DNA of 64,000 nt from Luteimonas viscosa (GTDB taxonomy: Bacteria > Pseudomonadota > Gammaproteobacteria > Xanthomonadales > Xanthomonadaceae), in NCBI RefSeq assembly GCF_008244685.1, contig NZ_VTFT01000001.1, positions 909,248 through 973,247 of the forward strand, in the 5' to 3' direction. The position numbers were made by a program, and so were the translations under genes. Below the pieces are notes generated by a model, which saw only the letters and a program-made list of their open reading frames with translations, was not told the origin of the DNA and did not search any database. Of this stretch, positions 24,892-33,924 are shown piece after piece (within the stretch, counting starts at the first letter, position 1; every line of letters begins with the position of its first letter).

Positions 24892-25398
24892 TCAGGCGGC
24901 CTTGGTGTCCATCTGCGCGCGCTCGTTGCCGCCCTGCTCGGCCAGCATGGTCAGCTTCTCGTCGGTCGCCTTCTCTTCCTTGAGGGTCTCGAGCAGGAGC
25001 TTGAGCGCATCGCGCTGTCCCTGCTGCTTGGCGAGCGCGGCGAGAGTGCCGTAGGCGGCGATCTCGTAGTGCTCGACCTTCTGCGCGCCGCCGATCAGCG
25101 CGGCATCGCGCAGCGGGCCCTTCTCGATCGAGTCGATGACGTCCTTGCCCTCCTCGACCAGGCCTTCCATCGCCGCGCACTTGATGCGCTTGAGCTTGAT
25201 GCCCATCAGCTCGACGATCTGGTCGATGCGCTCGATCTGCACCTGGGTTTCTTCCAGGTGGGCCTCGAAGGCCGCGACCAGCCTGGGGTTGTCGGCCGCG
25301 CGTGCCAGCCGCGGCAGCGCCTTCGACATCTGCTTCTCGGCGCTGTAGGTGTCGGACAGTTCGTGGATGAACAGTTCTTCGAAATTCTTGACGGACAT
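24892..25398 (-). CDS. DUF892 (YciE/YciF) ferritin-like stress protein
   Basis: 168-residue four-helix ferritin-like protein of the YciE/YciF family. The family start SVKNFEELFIHELSDTYSAEKQ is present in part, and metal-type Glu/His positions appear in FEAHLEETQVQIERI and KVEHYEIAAYG. These proteins are induced by osmotic or general stress and may bind iron or manganese, with no proven enzyme activity. The ATG at 25398 has GGAG 8 bp upstream. A perfect terminator hairpin at 24819-24840 follows. It is one of a run of stress-type genes on this strand. Confidence 0.9.
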   Translation of the reverse strand: MSVKNFEELFIHELSDTYSAEKQMSKALPRLARAADNPRLVAAFEAHLEETQVQIERIDQIVELMGIKLKRIKCAAMEGLVEEGKDVIDSIEKGPLRDAALIGGAQKVEHYEIAAYGTLAALAKQQGQRDALKLLLETLKEEKATDEKLTMLAEQGGNERAQMDTKAA

Positions 25399-25656
25399 GT
25401 CGATGGCTCCAGTGGATGTCGGGGGATTCCCTGGACTGCGGCCGCTACGGTGCGTGCCGGCACAGGGGAGTGAAGCACCTGGTGGAAATGGTGAAACGGG
25501 GTGTGGGTCGTGTCGAAACCTCGGCAAACGCAGCGTCATCTCACGCGCAGTGCATCCTTCGCGGAGTTCGCCGGATGCGATTTGCATTGCCGGTCACTAC
25601 GCGTTCGTACTCTGGCGTTCGCCCTGCAATGCAGCGGAAACGAGGGTGGCATGCAC

Positions 25657-25678
25657 GAGGCCCCGCGGACGGGGCCTC
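25657..25678 (-). terminator. Terminator-like hairpin after the glycine-zipper gene
   Basis: Perfect 8-bp GAGGCCCC/GGGGCCTC stem with a 6-nt loop, 25 bp past the stop at 25703 in the 304-bp gap before the DUF892 gene. No T tract follows on the minus strand, so efficiency is uncertain. The rest of the gap shows no gene. Confidence 0.5.
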
Positions 25679-25702
25679 GCGTGTTCTCCGGCTGATCCGC
25701 GG

Positions 25703-26236
25703 TCAGCGCCCGTCGCCGTCCGCATCGCCGGGCAGCGCGCGTTCCACGCGGTGCCAGGCAGCGCGGGTGGCGTCGCGTGCCTCGTTCCATTCCAGGCGCG
25801 AGTTGCCGCGGCCGCGCTCGTACTCGGCGCGCAGCTCCGGCTCGGCCTCGTCGAAGCTGCGGTCGGCATAGCGCTCGCGGGCTTCGTAGCCGGTGCGATA
25901 CGCCGGCGCGTAGTCGTCGTAGCCGAACTGCTGGTTGTGGTACGGCTCCTTGGTGTAGTTGTCGCGCCAGTAGGCGTCCTCGACGGTCGGATTCACCTTC
26001 TCGCCGGCGGCCTTACCGCCCAGGCCACCCACCACCGCACCCGCGGCGGCGCCGACCATCGTGCCCACGGGCCCCGCGACCGAACCGATCGCCGCGCCGG
26101 CGACGCCGCCTGCGGCGGCACCGAGGCCGGTGCCGACGGGATGCGCGCCGGGCGTGCCGGTGATGGGATCGCGGTTGGCGTCGTTGTTCGGGTCCTGCCT
26201 GGCGTCGCGATGGAGGTCGCGGTTGTCGTTCGTCAT
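25703..26236 (-). CDS. Glycine-zipper hypothetical protein
   Basis: 177-residue protein. A charged N-terminus (HRDARQDPNNDANRDP) is followed by a Gly/Ala-rich zipper (about 35-85: GLGAAAGGVAGAAIGS, VGAAAGAVVGGLGGKAAGE), then a hydrophilic part with Tyr-rich YHNQQFGYDDYAPAYRTGYE. Glycine-zipper proteins often associate with membranes and rise under stress; the exact role is unknown. The ATG at 26236 has AAGGAG 7 bp upstream and is preferred to the ATG at 26242. It shares strand and theme with the nearby DUF892 gene. Confidence 0.78.
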   Translation of the reverse strand: MTNDNRDLHRDARQDPNNDANRDPITGTPGAHPVGTGLGAAAGGVAGAAIGSVAGPVGTMVGAAAGAVVGGLGGKAAGEKVNPTVEDAYWRDNYTKEPYHNQQFGYDDYAPAYRTGYEARERYADRSFDEAEPELRAEYERGRGNSRLEWNEARDATRAAWHRVERALPGDADGDGR

Positions 26237-26447
26237 TGCCATGCTCCTTGATTCGGCTCGATGCCGGGCGTCAAGGTGCGCGCCGCGCCGTGAGCGGCGC
26301 GTGTTGCGGAAGAACAATTTTCTGAACGCCGCGCGCGCACATTTAGCCTTGTGCAAACGGCGTGTGTTCGGCGTTGCGAATGTGTTGCCGGCGCCCGTGG
26401 CTTCAGCCTTCGCCCCTGTGCGGGGATGGGTCACCGCACCACGTGGA

Positions 26448-27986
26448 TCACCCCATTGCGTGGGGCTGCTGGTGTGCCGCCGCGACTGCCGTGGATTCGA
26501 TCGCGCGATGCCCCTGCGGCGACGTGGCCGCTTGCATGCCAGCGAGCGCTTCGGCCTTGCGGTAGCTGTCCTCGCACGGGGTGGCGACGGCGTCGGCCGT
26601 GCGTACGTGCGTCCAGTTCGCGGCAGGATCGGCGGAGGCGTACGGTCCACGGCGCTCCATGTGTACCAGGGCGCCCGCCGGCAGCGTGGCCGTGGCATCG
26701 TTGAGGACGAGGGCGATCTCGTCCCTGCCGGAGAACCCGCATTCCTTCGCCTTCGCCAGCAGGCTGGCGCCCAGGCGCTCGCTGGCCGTGTCCCAGTCCT
26801 TGCCGACCGCCCGGTCGAGTCCGCGCACGCCCGCGCGGATCCGCAGCAGCAGCGCGTGATCGGGATGACCCGGATGCGCGGGATCGGGAGCGCGTTCCGG
26901 CAGACGCGCGGGGGCATGGCCGGGATGTGCATGGTGGACCGGCGCGCGTTGCGTCCGGGCAGGATCGACCGGATGGCCGGCATCCGGAAGCGGTTGCCAG
27001 GGACGCACGGTGTACGCCGGATCCAGGCCCTGCCGGACGTCGCGGAGGACCTGAGGCACTGCGTTCGCGAGGTCGGGATCCGGCGCGGGCCGCAACGGCC
27101 CCAGTGGCCTGTCCAGGTTCACGCGCAACGCCAGCTGGACGGTGGCGGGATCGATGTCCCCGGTGCGCGGGATCCGGTGGTCCTGCTGGAACGCCAGCAA
27201 CGCGCCCTGCATGTCGGGCCGGTACACGCCATCGATGGCGATGGGCCGGTCGCCGGCGGCGCGGTAGCCATCCGCCACCAGCGCACGTTGCACGGTGGCC
27301 ACGGGTTCGCCCGATTCTCCGAGGCGGAAGGTGGCGTCGTCGATTACTGGCTGTGCGGTGACGCCAGCGCGATGCGCTGCCTCGACGGCGAGCCGTCCAC
27401 TCGCCAGATCGTCGACATAGTTCCTGAAGTTCTGGTAGTGACGCGTGTCCATCTCGATGTGAACGTGGATGTGCGTTCCCGGTGCAAGACGCAGGCCCTG
27501 ATTGTTCTGGGTGCCGAGCGAATCCCCGTAGGCAACGTCATCGCCTGCAGCCACTGCAATAGGATTGAGATGGCGCACGCGCGCAACCACTTCTCCCCCC
27601 CGCCGATCAAGGAGCTCCACCAAGCCGTTGGCGCGATCGACCCGGCCAACGTGGCCGGCAATCGGTGATGGCACGTCAAGCTGCCGACGCCCATCACGCT
27701 CAAGGATGAAATCCTTGATGAGCAACACCTGGTCCTGCTTCAGCGTGCCGTACTCGTCGGTCCTGGCGGTCTCAACCTCTTGATAGGCGCCGCCAATGAA
27801 CGCATGCGAGCGAGTAGCGGGGCGCTCGACACCTAGAATTTCGCCATCCGCCATCTGGGCGTCGGCATTCGCGCGCGGATGGTGTGTCACCAGATCCTCG
27901 AACCCCGTGACGTCTTCGTTGCGCGCGCCTCGCTCATCGAATACGAACTGCCGTACCGTATAAGCCGTCCCTGGCCCGTTCGACAT
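26448..27986 (-). CDS. Candidate type IV secretion antibacterial effector (M23-like, PG-binding, XVIPCD)
   Basis: 512-residue protein with no signal peptide. About 104-190 is M23-like: VPSPIAGHVG, then RVRHLNPIAVAAGDDV and the HxH metal motif THIHVHIE (His174, His176). About 219-290 is a peptidoglycan-binding repeat (ATVQRALVADGY, IDGVYRPDM, LLAFQQDHRI). About 378-485 matches the XVIPCD secretion signal of Xanthomonadales T4SS effectors: SERLGASLLAKAKE, then a tail with AVATPCEDSYRKAEAL and a Gln-containing end. The likely role is cleavage of rival cell walls after contact-dependent delivery. Two lipoprotein genes lie just upstream on the same strand, as for effector-immunity pairs. The secretion machine is not in this window. 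Confidence 0.82.
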   Translation of the reverse strand: MSNGPGTAYTVRQFVFDERGARNEDVTGFEDLVTHHPRANADAQMADGEILGVERPATRSHAFIGGAYQEVETARTDEYGTLKQDQVLLIKDFILERDGRRQLDVPSPIAGHVGRVDRANGLVELLDRRGGEVVARVRHLNPIAVAAGDDVAYGDSLGTQNNQGLRLAPGTHIHVHIEMDTRHYQNFRNYVDDLASGRLAVEAAHRAGVTAQPVIDDATFRLGESGEPVATVQRALVADGYRAAGDRPIAIDGVYRPDMQGALLAFQQDHRIPRTGDIDPATVQLALRVNLDRPLGPLRPAPDPDLANAVPQVLRDVRQGLDPAYTVRPWQPLPDAGHPVDPARTQRAPVHHAHPGHAPARLPERAPDPAHPGHPDHALLLRIRAGVRGLDRAVGKDWDTASERLGASLLAKAKECGFSGRDEIALVLNDATATLPAGALVHMERRGPYASADPAANWTHVRTADAVATPCEDSYRKAEALAGMQAATSPQGHRAIESTAVAAAHQQPHAMG

Positions 27987-27998
27987 GGGTGTCTCCCC

Positions 27999-28535
27999 TT
28001 ACTCGCACTTCCTGTATTGCCGGGCCTGCGTGCCATCTGTCACGACAAGGCTATCGCCAGCGAGGACGAAGATCCGCACCTGCTCCGTGACCTGGCTGCC
28101 GAGATACGTTTCGGTCGACACAATGCGCCACGCAGTCGGCGCATCCGAAATCTGTTCGATTCGAACAGGCATATCGAAATGTTCGTACCCATGAAGCATG
28201 CCGGCCTCGATCCGGATGGGCGAATCGCTGTCTTCGTTCACTGGCAACCGGCACGGCCGGGGACCGAGATCCCAGATACCGAAGAGCTGGGGAGGGAAAC
28301 CGGGAGCCAGGCCGACGCCATCGCTTGCGGCCGGTCCGGACATTGCGATGTCCGCCGAATGGCGCGGATCCCGCGAAGCAGGGGCAGCATTCGCTGCTTG
28401 GGGTGGGGTCGCCGCCGCGCTAGTGGCCGCAAGCGTTGCGACCCCATCGCCGAGACCCGACGACGCGCCATTCGCACAGCCTGACGGCATCAGCATCCCG
28501 ACCAGCAGCGCCAAGGTCATGCAAGGACGGTCCAT
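27999..28535 (-). CDS. Probable immunity lipoprotein for the adjacent effector
   Basis: 178-residue predicted lipoprotein, with signal peptide and Cys at about residue 22 (LMPSGC). A low-complexity Ala/Thr linker (about 25-60) precedes a folded C-terminal domain with PQLFGIWDLGPRPC, TAWRIVSTETYLG and a QYRKC ending. It ends 12 bp before the effector gene. Periplasmic lipoproteins directly upstream are the usual immunity partners of XVIPCD effectors. The C-terminal layout (WRI, GDSL, terminal Cys) resembles the next lipoprotein, so the two are probably paralogues. The ATG at 28535 has GGAGGAG 7 bp upstream; a GTG at 28541 is the alternative. Confidence 0.75.
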   Translation of the reverse strand: MDRPCMTLALLVGMLMPSGCANGASSGLGDGVATLAATSAAATPPQAANAAPASRDPRHSADIAMSGPAASDGVGLAPGFPPQLFGIWDLGPRPCRLPVNEDSDSPIRIEAGMLHGYEHFDMPVRIEQISDAPTAWRIVSTETYLGSQVTEQVRIFVLAGDSLVVTDGTQARQYRKCE

Positions 28536-28639
28536 CGTCACTCTCCTCCGTTGCTGCGATCCATGCTAGGCGCCCCGGGGCAGGATGTCATCCCTTTGCC
28601 GTTGGGACAGGACATCCGCACGGATTCGGCCGGCATTTC

Positions 28640-29140
28640 CTAGCCACATCGGACGTAGACAACCTCCCGGTCGCCCGTACCGATGAGCAGCCTCTCACCC
28701 TCGAGCTCGAAGACCACATCTTCCCGACCTTCGTACTCACCGGTTCCGGGGCTGAAGGCCGATGTAATGCGCCACGTTGGGGGGCGATCCACCACGACCT
28801 CCACGCCGAGCGCCCTGCTGGTGTTCTCGTACTGCGCCAGCACGTCGGCGCTGATAGACAGGAAGCTCTCGCCGTCGTAGTTGATCGGGCAGCCTGCATC
28901 CTGCTCTGTCCATTCCCCGCGGATCGCCTCGGGATACTCCGCCCACACGTGCGTATCGGCGAGCGGACCGGCATCGTCGACAGGAGTGCCGGCTGGAGTC
29001 GCGGACGCTGTGGAAGACGCGGGGACCGCGGCGGCGTCGCGATCTGCTCCATCCTGAGCCGGAGCCGCTGGCCCGGTGCACCCAGACGCCAGAAAAACTG
29101 CCAGGAAGAGTCCTGTCCGGTAAGCAGCCATCGTCTTCAT
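28640..29140 (-). CDS. Second immunity-like lipoprotein, paralogue of its neighbour
   Basis: 166-residue predicted lipoprotein with lipobox ASGC (about residue 21) and an Ala/Pro/Thr linker. Its domain shares landmarks with the preceding lipoprotein: IRGEWTEQDAGC, TWRITSAFSPG, VVFELEGERLLIGTG and a YVRC ending, against IWDLGPRPC, TAWRIVST, GDSLVVTDG and YRKC. The two may have arisen by duplication, giving immunity to two effector variants. The ATG at 29140 is given; the ATG at 29131 has CAGGG 9 bp upstream and is as plausible. No effector lies immediately next to this copy. Confidence 0.7.
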   Translation of the reverse strand: MKTMAAYRTGLFLAVFLASGCTGPAAPAQDGADRDAAAVPASSTASATPAGTPVDDAGPLADTHVWAEYPEAIRGEWTEQDAGCPINYDGESFLSISADVLAQYENTSRALGVEVVVDRPPTWRITSAFSPGTGEYEGREDVVFELEGERLLIGTGDREVVYVRCG

Positions 29141-29415
29141 CCCTGAGCCGAATCGCAACTGTGATGCGATCCTGCCCCTGTCAGGGACGGCCGTCAATCA
29201 GGTCTGGGGTCGCCGGCACTTCCCGCCGCTCGGACACTGCCATGCCAATCGCATGCAGGCCTGCTTGTGCTGCGGAATCCGGCAGCGGGCCTGCGCAATC
29301 CGGCTGGCGACACTTGAACACTCGCTGCGCGCCGGTGCGTGGCACGTCAGGTCAGGTGGGTGTTCCGCCTCGACCACCCATAGCGATCTCCCCTGCTCGA
29401 AAGAACACCCAGCCC

Positions 29416-29736
29416 TCAGCCGCGCAACTTCAGCGTCGGATGCTCGTCCAGGGTGCCGTCTTCGCGGATCACCACGTGGCGGGTCTCGTCCTTGTCGAAC
29501 AGCACCGGGATCGGGGCCTGGAACAGGGGGCGGCGGACGAAGGCCAGGCGCCAGCGGAAGATTTCCATGGCTTCGAGCGTGGTCAGTTGCGCGGGCGTCA
29601 GGCCGTCGCGCAGCGCGACCGGATCGCACGCCGGGGCACGCTTGCGGCGCTCGGGGGTGCGGGTGGGCGCGGAGGACGCGGTCGACGACCAGGGGCCGGC
29701 GACGACGGTGTTGGCGCGTTGTTGGCTGCGTTGCAT
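29416..29736 (-). CDS. Hypothetical protein
   Basis: 106-residue soluble protein. The N-terminus is low-complexity (Ser/Thr/Pro). The body has GLTPAQLTTLEAMEIFRWRLAFVRRP and a beta-hairpin tail (PVLFDKDETRHVVIREDGTL). It recalls small proteins seen in Xanthomonadaceae without a defined function. The ATG at 29736 has GGAG 8 bp upstream. The gaps on either side show no gene. Confidence 0.65.
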   Translation of the reverse strand: MQRSQQRANTVVAGPWSSTASSAPTRTPERRKRAPACDPVALRDGLTPAQLTTLEAMEIFRWRLAFVRRPLFQAPIPVLFDKDETRHVVIREDGTLDEHPTLKLRG

Positions 29737-30001
29737 CAACGGGACTCCAGGACGGTCCATGCAGGGCGGGACACTGCATACACGCCCGAGGAAGGACGTG
29801 TACGCGTCCACCGCCATGCAAGGGCCGTGCCGGAAACCCACAGCCAGCGCCCGAGCTGCGGCGACCCGGCCGGATTCCTTCACGTCGCGGGAGAAGCAAG
29901 GGGGAAAGCCGCTGGTCTAGACTGCCCGCATCGCCACGCCCCGCAGCAGGTCCGTCGCCGCATCGCGACACGGCACGTGGCCCTTCCCAAGCGAGGACGC
30001 C

Positions 30002-32818
30002 GTGCCCCCATCGCACGACAGCGACAGCGAGACACACGCCACCCGCGACGCCGAGCGCGTGCAGATGGCGATGGCGGCCGGCGCGATCGTCGGCACCTGG
30101 TTCTGGGACGTGGCCCGCGACCGCCTGAGCGTCGACGAAGCGCTGGCCCACGCCTTCGGTCTCGACCCCGCGCTGCCGCGCGAGAACCTGCGGCTGGAAC
30201 AGGTCGTCCACACCGTCCACCCCGACGACCAGGCGGAACTGGCCGAGGCGATCCGCGCGGCGCTCGCGCGCGGTGGACGCTACGTGCACCAGTACCGCGC
30301 CCGGGGCGCGGACGGCGGGTACCGCTGGCTGGAGGCGGTCGGCCGGGTCGACCTCGATGCCGGGGGCCGCGCCGTGCGCTTCCCCGGCGTGCTGATCGAC
30401 ATCGGCGAGCGCCGCCGGCTCGAAGCCGAGCGCGACCAGGCCCGCAGCCTGCTCGACTCCTTCATCGAGGCGGTACCGGGCGTGGTCTACGCCAAGGACC
30501 GCCAGGGCCGGCTGCTGATCGGCAACCGCGGCACCACCGAACTCATCGGCCGGCCGCCGGAGGCCTACATCGGCCGCACCGATGCCGAAGTGCTGTCGGA
30601 CCCGGTGCAGGCGGCCGCGGTGATGGCCGCCGACGCGCGGGTGATGGACAGCGGCCAGGCCGAACAGCTGGAAGAAGCGGTGAACTTCCCCGACGGGCGC
30701 CGCGCCTGGTGGCTCTCGACCAAGGCGCCGCTGCGCGACGAAGCCGGCGCCGTGGTCGGCCTGGTGGGCACCTCGCTCGACATCACCGCGCGCAGGACCG
30801 CCGAACAGGGCCACCGCGAGATCGAGGAGCGCTACCGCCTCGCGGCGCAGGCCACCAACGACGCCATCTGGGACTGGCGCATGGCCGACGGCCACGTGAT
30901 CTGGAACGAGGCGCTGCGCACGCTGTTCGGCCACGACATCGCGCAGACCAGCGCGCACTGGTGGCTCGAGCACATCCATCCCGGGGACCGCGCGCGCATC
31001 GACGCGGAGATCCACGCCGTGATCGACGGCGGCGGCAGCGCCTGGACCGGCGAATACCGCTTCCGCCGCGCCGACGGCAGCTACGCCTCGGTGTTCGACC
31101 GCGGCACCGTGCTGCGCGATGCGGGCGGCGCACCGGTGCGCATGATCGGCGCGATGCTCGACCTGAGCGCACGCAGGCAGGCCGAGGCCGTGCTGGCCGA
31201 ACGCGAGGAACGACTGCGCCTGGCCACCGACGCCGGCGATCTGGGCTTCTGGGACGTCGACCTGGTGCACGACCAGTTGGTCTGGCCGGCGCGCACCAAG
31301 GCCATGTTCGGCATCCCGGCCGACGTGCCGGTGTCGATGCGCGACTTCTACGAAGGCCTGCACCCGGACGACCGCGAAGCGACCAGCGCCGCCTTCGCCG
31401 CCGCCGCCGATCCGGCGCGGCGCGCGCTGTACGACGTCGAATACCGCACCGTCGGCAAGGAGGACGGCATCGTGCGCTGGGTCGCCGCCAAGGGCCGCGG
31501 CCTGTTCGAGGACGACCGCTGCGTGCGCGTGGTCGGGGTGGCGATGGACATCACCCGGCGCAAGGCGGACGAGGCGCGGCTGAAGGAACTCAACGAACGG
31601 CTCGAAGCGCGCGTGGCCGAGGAAGTGGCCAGCCGCCTGCAGGTGGAGGAAGCCCTGCGCCAGGCGCAGAAGATGGAGGCGGTGGGCCAGCTGACAGGCG
31701 GCATCGCCCACGACTTCAACAACATGCTGGCCACCGTGATCGGCCCGCTGGACGTGCTGGCGACGCGCCTGGGCGACAGCGATCCGCGCACCAGGCGCTA
31801 CATCGAACTGGCCCTGGACGGCGCGCTGCGCGCCGCGCAGCTCACCCAGCGCCTGCTCGCGTTCTCGCGCCAGCAGCCGCTGCAGCCGGTGGCGCTGGAT
31901 CCCAACCGGCTGGTGGCGGGCATGTCCGGCCTGCTGGCGCATTCGCTGGGCAGCAGCGTGCGCCTGGAGACGGTGCTGGCCGGCGGCATCTGGTGGATCC
32001 ATGCCGACGAGAACCAGCTCGAGAACGTGATCCTCAACCTCGCCGTCAACGCGCGCGACGCCATGCCCGATGGCGGACGGCTCACCGTCGAGACCGCCAA
32101 CTGCGACCTCGACCATCGCTACGCCGCCGACAACGCCGGCGTGCAGGCCGGCCAGTACGTGCTGATCGCCGTGACCGACACCGGCGCCGGCATGACGCCC
32201 GAAGTGATGGCCAAGGCCTTCGATCCGTTCTTCACCACCAAGCAGGTCGGCCGCGGCACCGGGCTGGGACTCTCGCAGGTGTACGGCTTCGTCAAGCAGT
32301 CCGCCGGCCACGTCAAGATCTATTCCGAACTGGGCCAGGGCACCACGGTGAAGGTGTACCTGCCGCGGCTGTTGCGGCGTCCGCAGCAGCAGGACGCGAA
32401 CCCCGCGCGCGCGGCGTCGGCGCTTCCGCTCGGCGAGGCGCGCGAGGTGGTGCTGGTGGTGGAGGACGAACCGGCCGTGCGCGAGTTCTCGGTGCAGGTG
32501 CTGGAGGACCTGGGCTACCGGGTGCTGGAGGCCGGCGGCGCCGAGGCCGCGCTGCGACTGCTCGATGCGCACCCGGAGATCACCCTGCTGTTCACCGACG
32601 TGGTGATGCCCGGCCTCAACGGACGCCAGCTCGCCGACCGCGCGCGCGAAACGCGGCCCGACCTCAAGGTGCTGTTCACCACCGGATACAGCCGCAACGC
32701 CGTGGTCCACAACGGCGTGCTCGACCCCGGCGTGCACCTGATCGGCAAGCCGTTCACCGCCGAAGAGCTGGCCCAGCGCGTGCGCGCGGTGATCGACGGG
32801 CTGGCGCCGCTGCGGTAG
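30002..32818 (+). CDS. Multi-PAS hybrid histidine kinase
   Basis: 938-residue cytoplasmic hybrid kinase. Four PAS-like domains fill about residues 20-530, each ending in a PAC-type GERRR/TARRT/SARRQ/TRRKA segment. A coiled coil leads to the kinase core with the His of [12 protein letters not shown] (about residue 575), the N box [10 protein letters not shown] and the G box [12 protein letters not shown]. The C-terminal receiver (about 810-935) has [16 protein letters not shown] and the Lys in IGKPFT. No membrane segment is present. The GTG at 30002 follows a purine-rich GAGGACGCC. An orphan receiver gene follows 334 bp later. The ligand and downstream targets are unknown. Confidence 0.93.
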   Translation: MPPSHDSDSETHATRDAERVQMAMAAGAIVGTWFWDVARDRLSVDEALAHAFGLDPALPRENLRLEQVVHTVHPDDQAELAEAIRAALARGGRYVHQYRARGADGGYRWLEAVGRVDLDAGGRAVRFPGVLIDIGERRRLEAERDQARSLLDSFIEAVPGVVYAKDRQGRLLIGNRGTTELIGRPPEAYIGRTDAEVLSDPVQAAAVMAADARVMDSGQAEQLEEAVNFPDGRRAWWLSTKAPLRDEAGAVVGLVGTSLDITARRTAEQGHREIEERYRLAAQATNDAIWDWRMADGHVIWNEALRTLFGHDIAQTSAHWWLEHIHPGDRARIDAEIHAVIDGGGSAWTGEYRFRRADGSYASVFDRGTVLRDAGGAPVRMIGAMLDLSARRQAEAVLAEREERLRLATDAGDLGFWDVDLVHDQLVWPARTKAMFGIPADVPVSMRDFYEGLHPDDREATSAAFAAAADPARRALYDVEYRTVGKEDGIVRWVAAKGRGLFEDDRCVRVVGVAMDITRRKADEARLKELNERLEARVAEEVASRLQVEEALRQAQKMEAVGQLTGGIAHDFNNMLATVIGPLDVLATRLGDSDPRTRRYIELALDGALRAAQLTQRLLAFSRQQPLQPVALDPNRLVAGMSGLLAHSLGSSVRLETVLAGGIWWIHADENQLENVILNLAVNARDAMPDGGRLTVETANCDLDHRYAADNAGVQAGQYVLIAVTDTGAGMTPEVMAKAFDPFFTTKQVGRGTGLGLSQVYGFVKQSAGHVKIYSELGQGTTVKVYLPRLLRRPQQQDANPARAASALPLGEAREVVLVVEDEPAVREFSVQVLEDLGYRVLEAGGAEAALRLLDAHPEITLLFTDVVMPGLNGRQLADRARETRPDLKVLFTTGYSRNAVVHNGVLDPGVHLIGKPFTAEELAQRVRAVIDGLAPLR

Positions 32819-32866
32819 GGGCGTGGCGGGGTGCGTGGGGCGGGCGGCTGGCGAGGGGGCGAGGGT

Positions 32867-32959
32867 CCCGGGTGCGCTGCGCTTACCCGGGCTACGCAGG
32901 AAGGCACCGCCGGCGCACCGACCGGCCCCCGTAGCCCGGGTAAGCGCAGCGCACCCGGG
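32867..32959. repeat. GTAG-type REP pair, perfect 29-bp inverted repeat
   Basis: Two perfect 29-bp arms (32867-32895 and 32931-32959) flank a 35-bp spacer. Each arm carries GTAGCCCGGGTAAGC on one strand, the tetranucleotide start typical of Stenotrophomonas/Xanthomonad REP elements. It fills much of the gap 32819-33152. A related, slightly diverged pair lies at 39216-39329. Confidence 0.85.
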
Positions 32960-33068
32960 AACCAGCGTGGCCGCACGGGCGCATCGTGCCTGCCCTCTCC
33001 GCCCGGGAGTGCGACGCCCTCCCTGCCCGGCCTGCGTCGACGGACCCGTCACATCGACGTGCGGGATC

Positions 33069-33089
33069 ATGCACCCCCCGCGGGTGCAT
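33069..33089. other. Palindrome upstream of the orphan receiver gene
   Basis: ATGCACCC and GGGTGCAT form an 8-bp perfect dyad around a 5-nt centre, 64 bp before the ATG at 33153. It may be an operator or a transcript hairpin; no T tract follows. The assignment is open. Confidence 0.35.
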
Positions 33090-33152
33090 GCCGGGGAGCG
33101 TCGCCCCTCCCGGGCACGGCGGCCGCACCCGCCTCCTGCACGGGACGACACG

Positions 33153-33506
33153 ATGCGCAACCAGGCAGTGCTGTTGGTCGACGACGAGTCCGCCATCGTG
33201 GAACTGGTCGGCGGCGAACTCGAGGACCTCGGCTACCACGTGGTCACCGCGCGCAACGGCGTCGAAGCCCTGGACCACCTCGCGACCGACCGGGTGTTCG
33301 ACGTCATCGTCAGCGACGTGAGCATGCCCGACGGCGTGTCCGGCGTGGACGTGGCACGGCGCGCGCGCGAACTGCAGCCGCAGGCCCGCGTGATCCTCTC
33401 TTCCGGCCGCCCGAGGGCGCAGCTGCCGGACATCCCCGAGGCGACGGATTTCCTGCCGAAACCCTACCGGCTGTCGCAGCTGCTGCAGCTGCTGAAGTCC
33501 GCGTAG
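33153..33506 (+). CDS. Single-domain response regulator
   Basis: 117-residue CheY-like receiver. The acidic pocket is VDDES, the phospho-acceptor Asp is in VSDVSMPDG (about residue 55), and the conserved Lys is in LPKPYR. There is no output domain, so it probably relays a phosphoryl group or binds a partner. It lies downstream of the large multi-PAS hybrid kinase, separated by a REP pair, so it could be a partner with its own promoter. Confidence 0.9.
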   Translation: MRNQAVLLVDDESAIVELVGGELEDLGYHVVTARNGVEALDHLATDRVFDVIVSDVSMPDGVSGVDVARRARELQPQARVILSSGRPRAQLPDIPEATDFLPKPYRLSQLLQLLKSA

Positions 33507-33924
33507 CAGGCCTCGAGGCCGACCTCCTCCCGTCACCCGCAGGCACGCCGGGCCCGCGTGCATGGGCCACGCGGCGTTGCGCCGCGGCGCCGCCGACCCG
33601 CCGCTCGCGCCCGTTCACGACCCGCGCGCGGTGAACGACTCGCGGCGGTCCGGCGGCGTATCGGCCGTCGGGCTGCTTGGGGTCCCGCACCTCCCGGCCG
33701 GCGCACCGGAAAACCCCGCCGGCGCCCCCGCGACGGCCTGTCCGCACACGCCCCCCGCCGGCAAGGTCCTGATGCGCCAACAGCTGCCCGCGCCTCGCAA
33801 CCGATACGTCAGATCAAATTTTCCGGACGAACCGTGATTCGTCGTCCCGCTCACGCCGGCAGAGTGTCCCTCACCAGCCGGCGCCCTTCGCCCGGCGGCC
33901 ACCACCACCACCGAGGACACCGCC
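33507..33924. other. Intergenic region without a supported gene
   Basis: 418 bp between the receiver and hydrolase genes. Short dyads occur (for example GTTCACGACCC with its opposite arm near 33610-33640). A 91-codon frame at 33562-33837 is Pro/Ala-rich with no ribosome site or recognisable domain and is not called. A promoter for the hydrolase is expected near 33850-33900 but is not obvious. Confidence 0.35.

Noticed and set aside
29198..33196. A 1332-codon minus-strand frame across the multi-PAS kinase
   Set aside because: It is fully antisense to the hybrid kinase, with His/Gln/Arg-rich sequence and no domains. High GC makes such frames common.
33562..33837. A possible 91-residue protein
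   Set aside because: Pro/Ala-rich, no ribosome site, no conserved feature; more likely noncoding.
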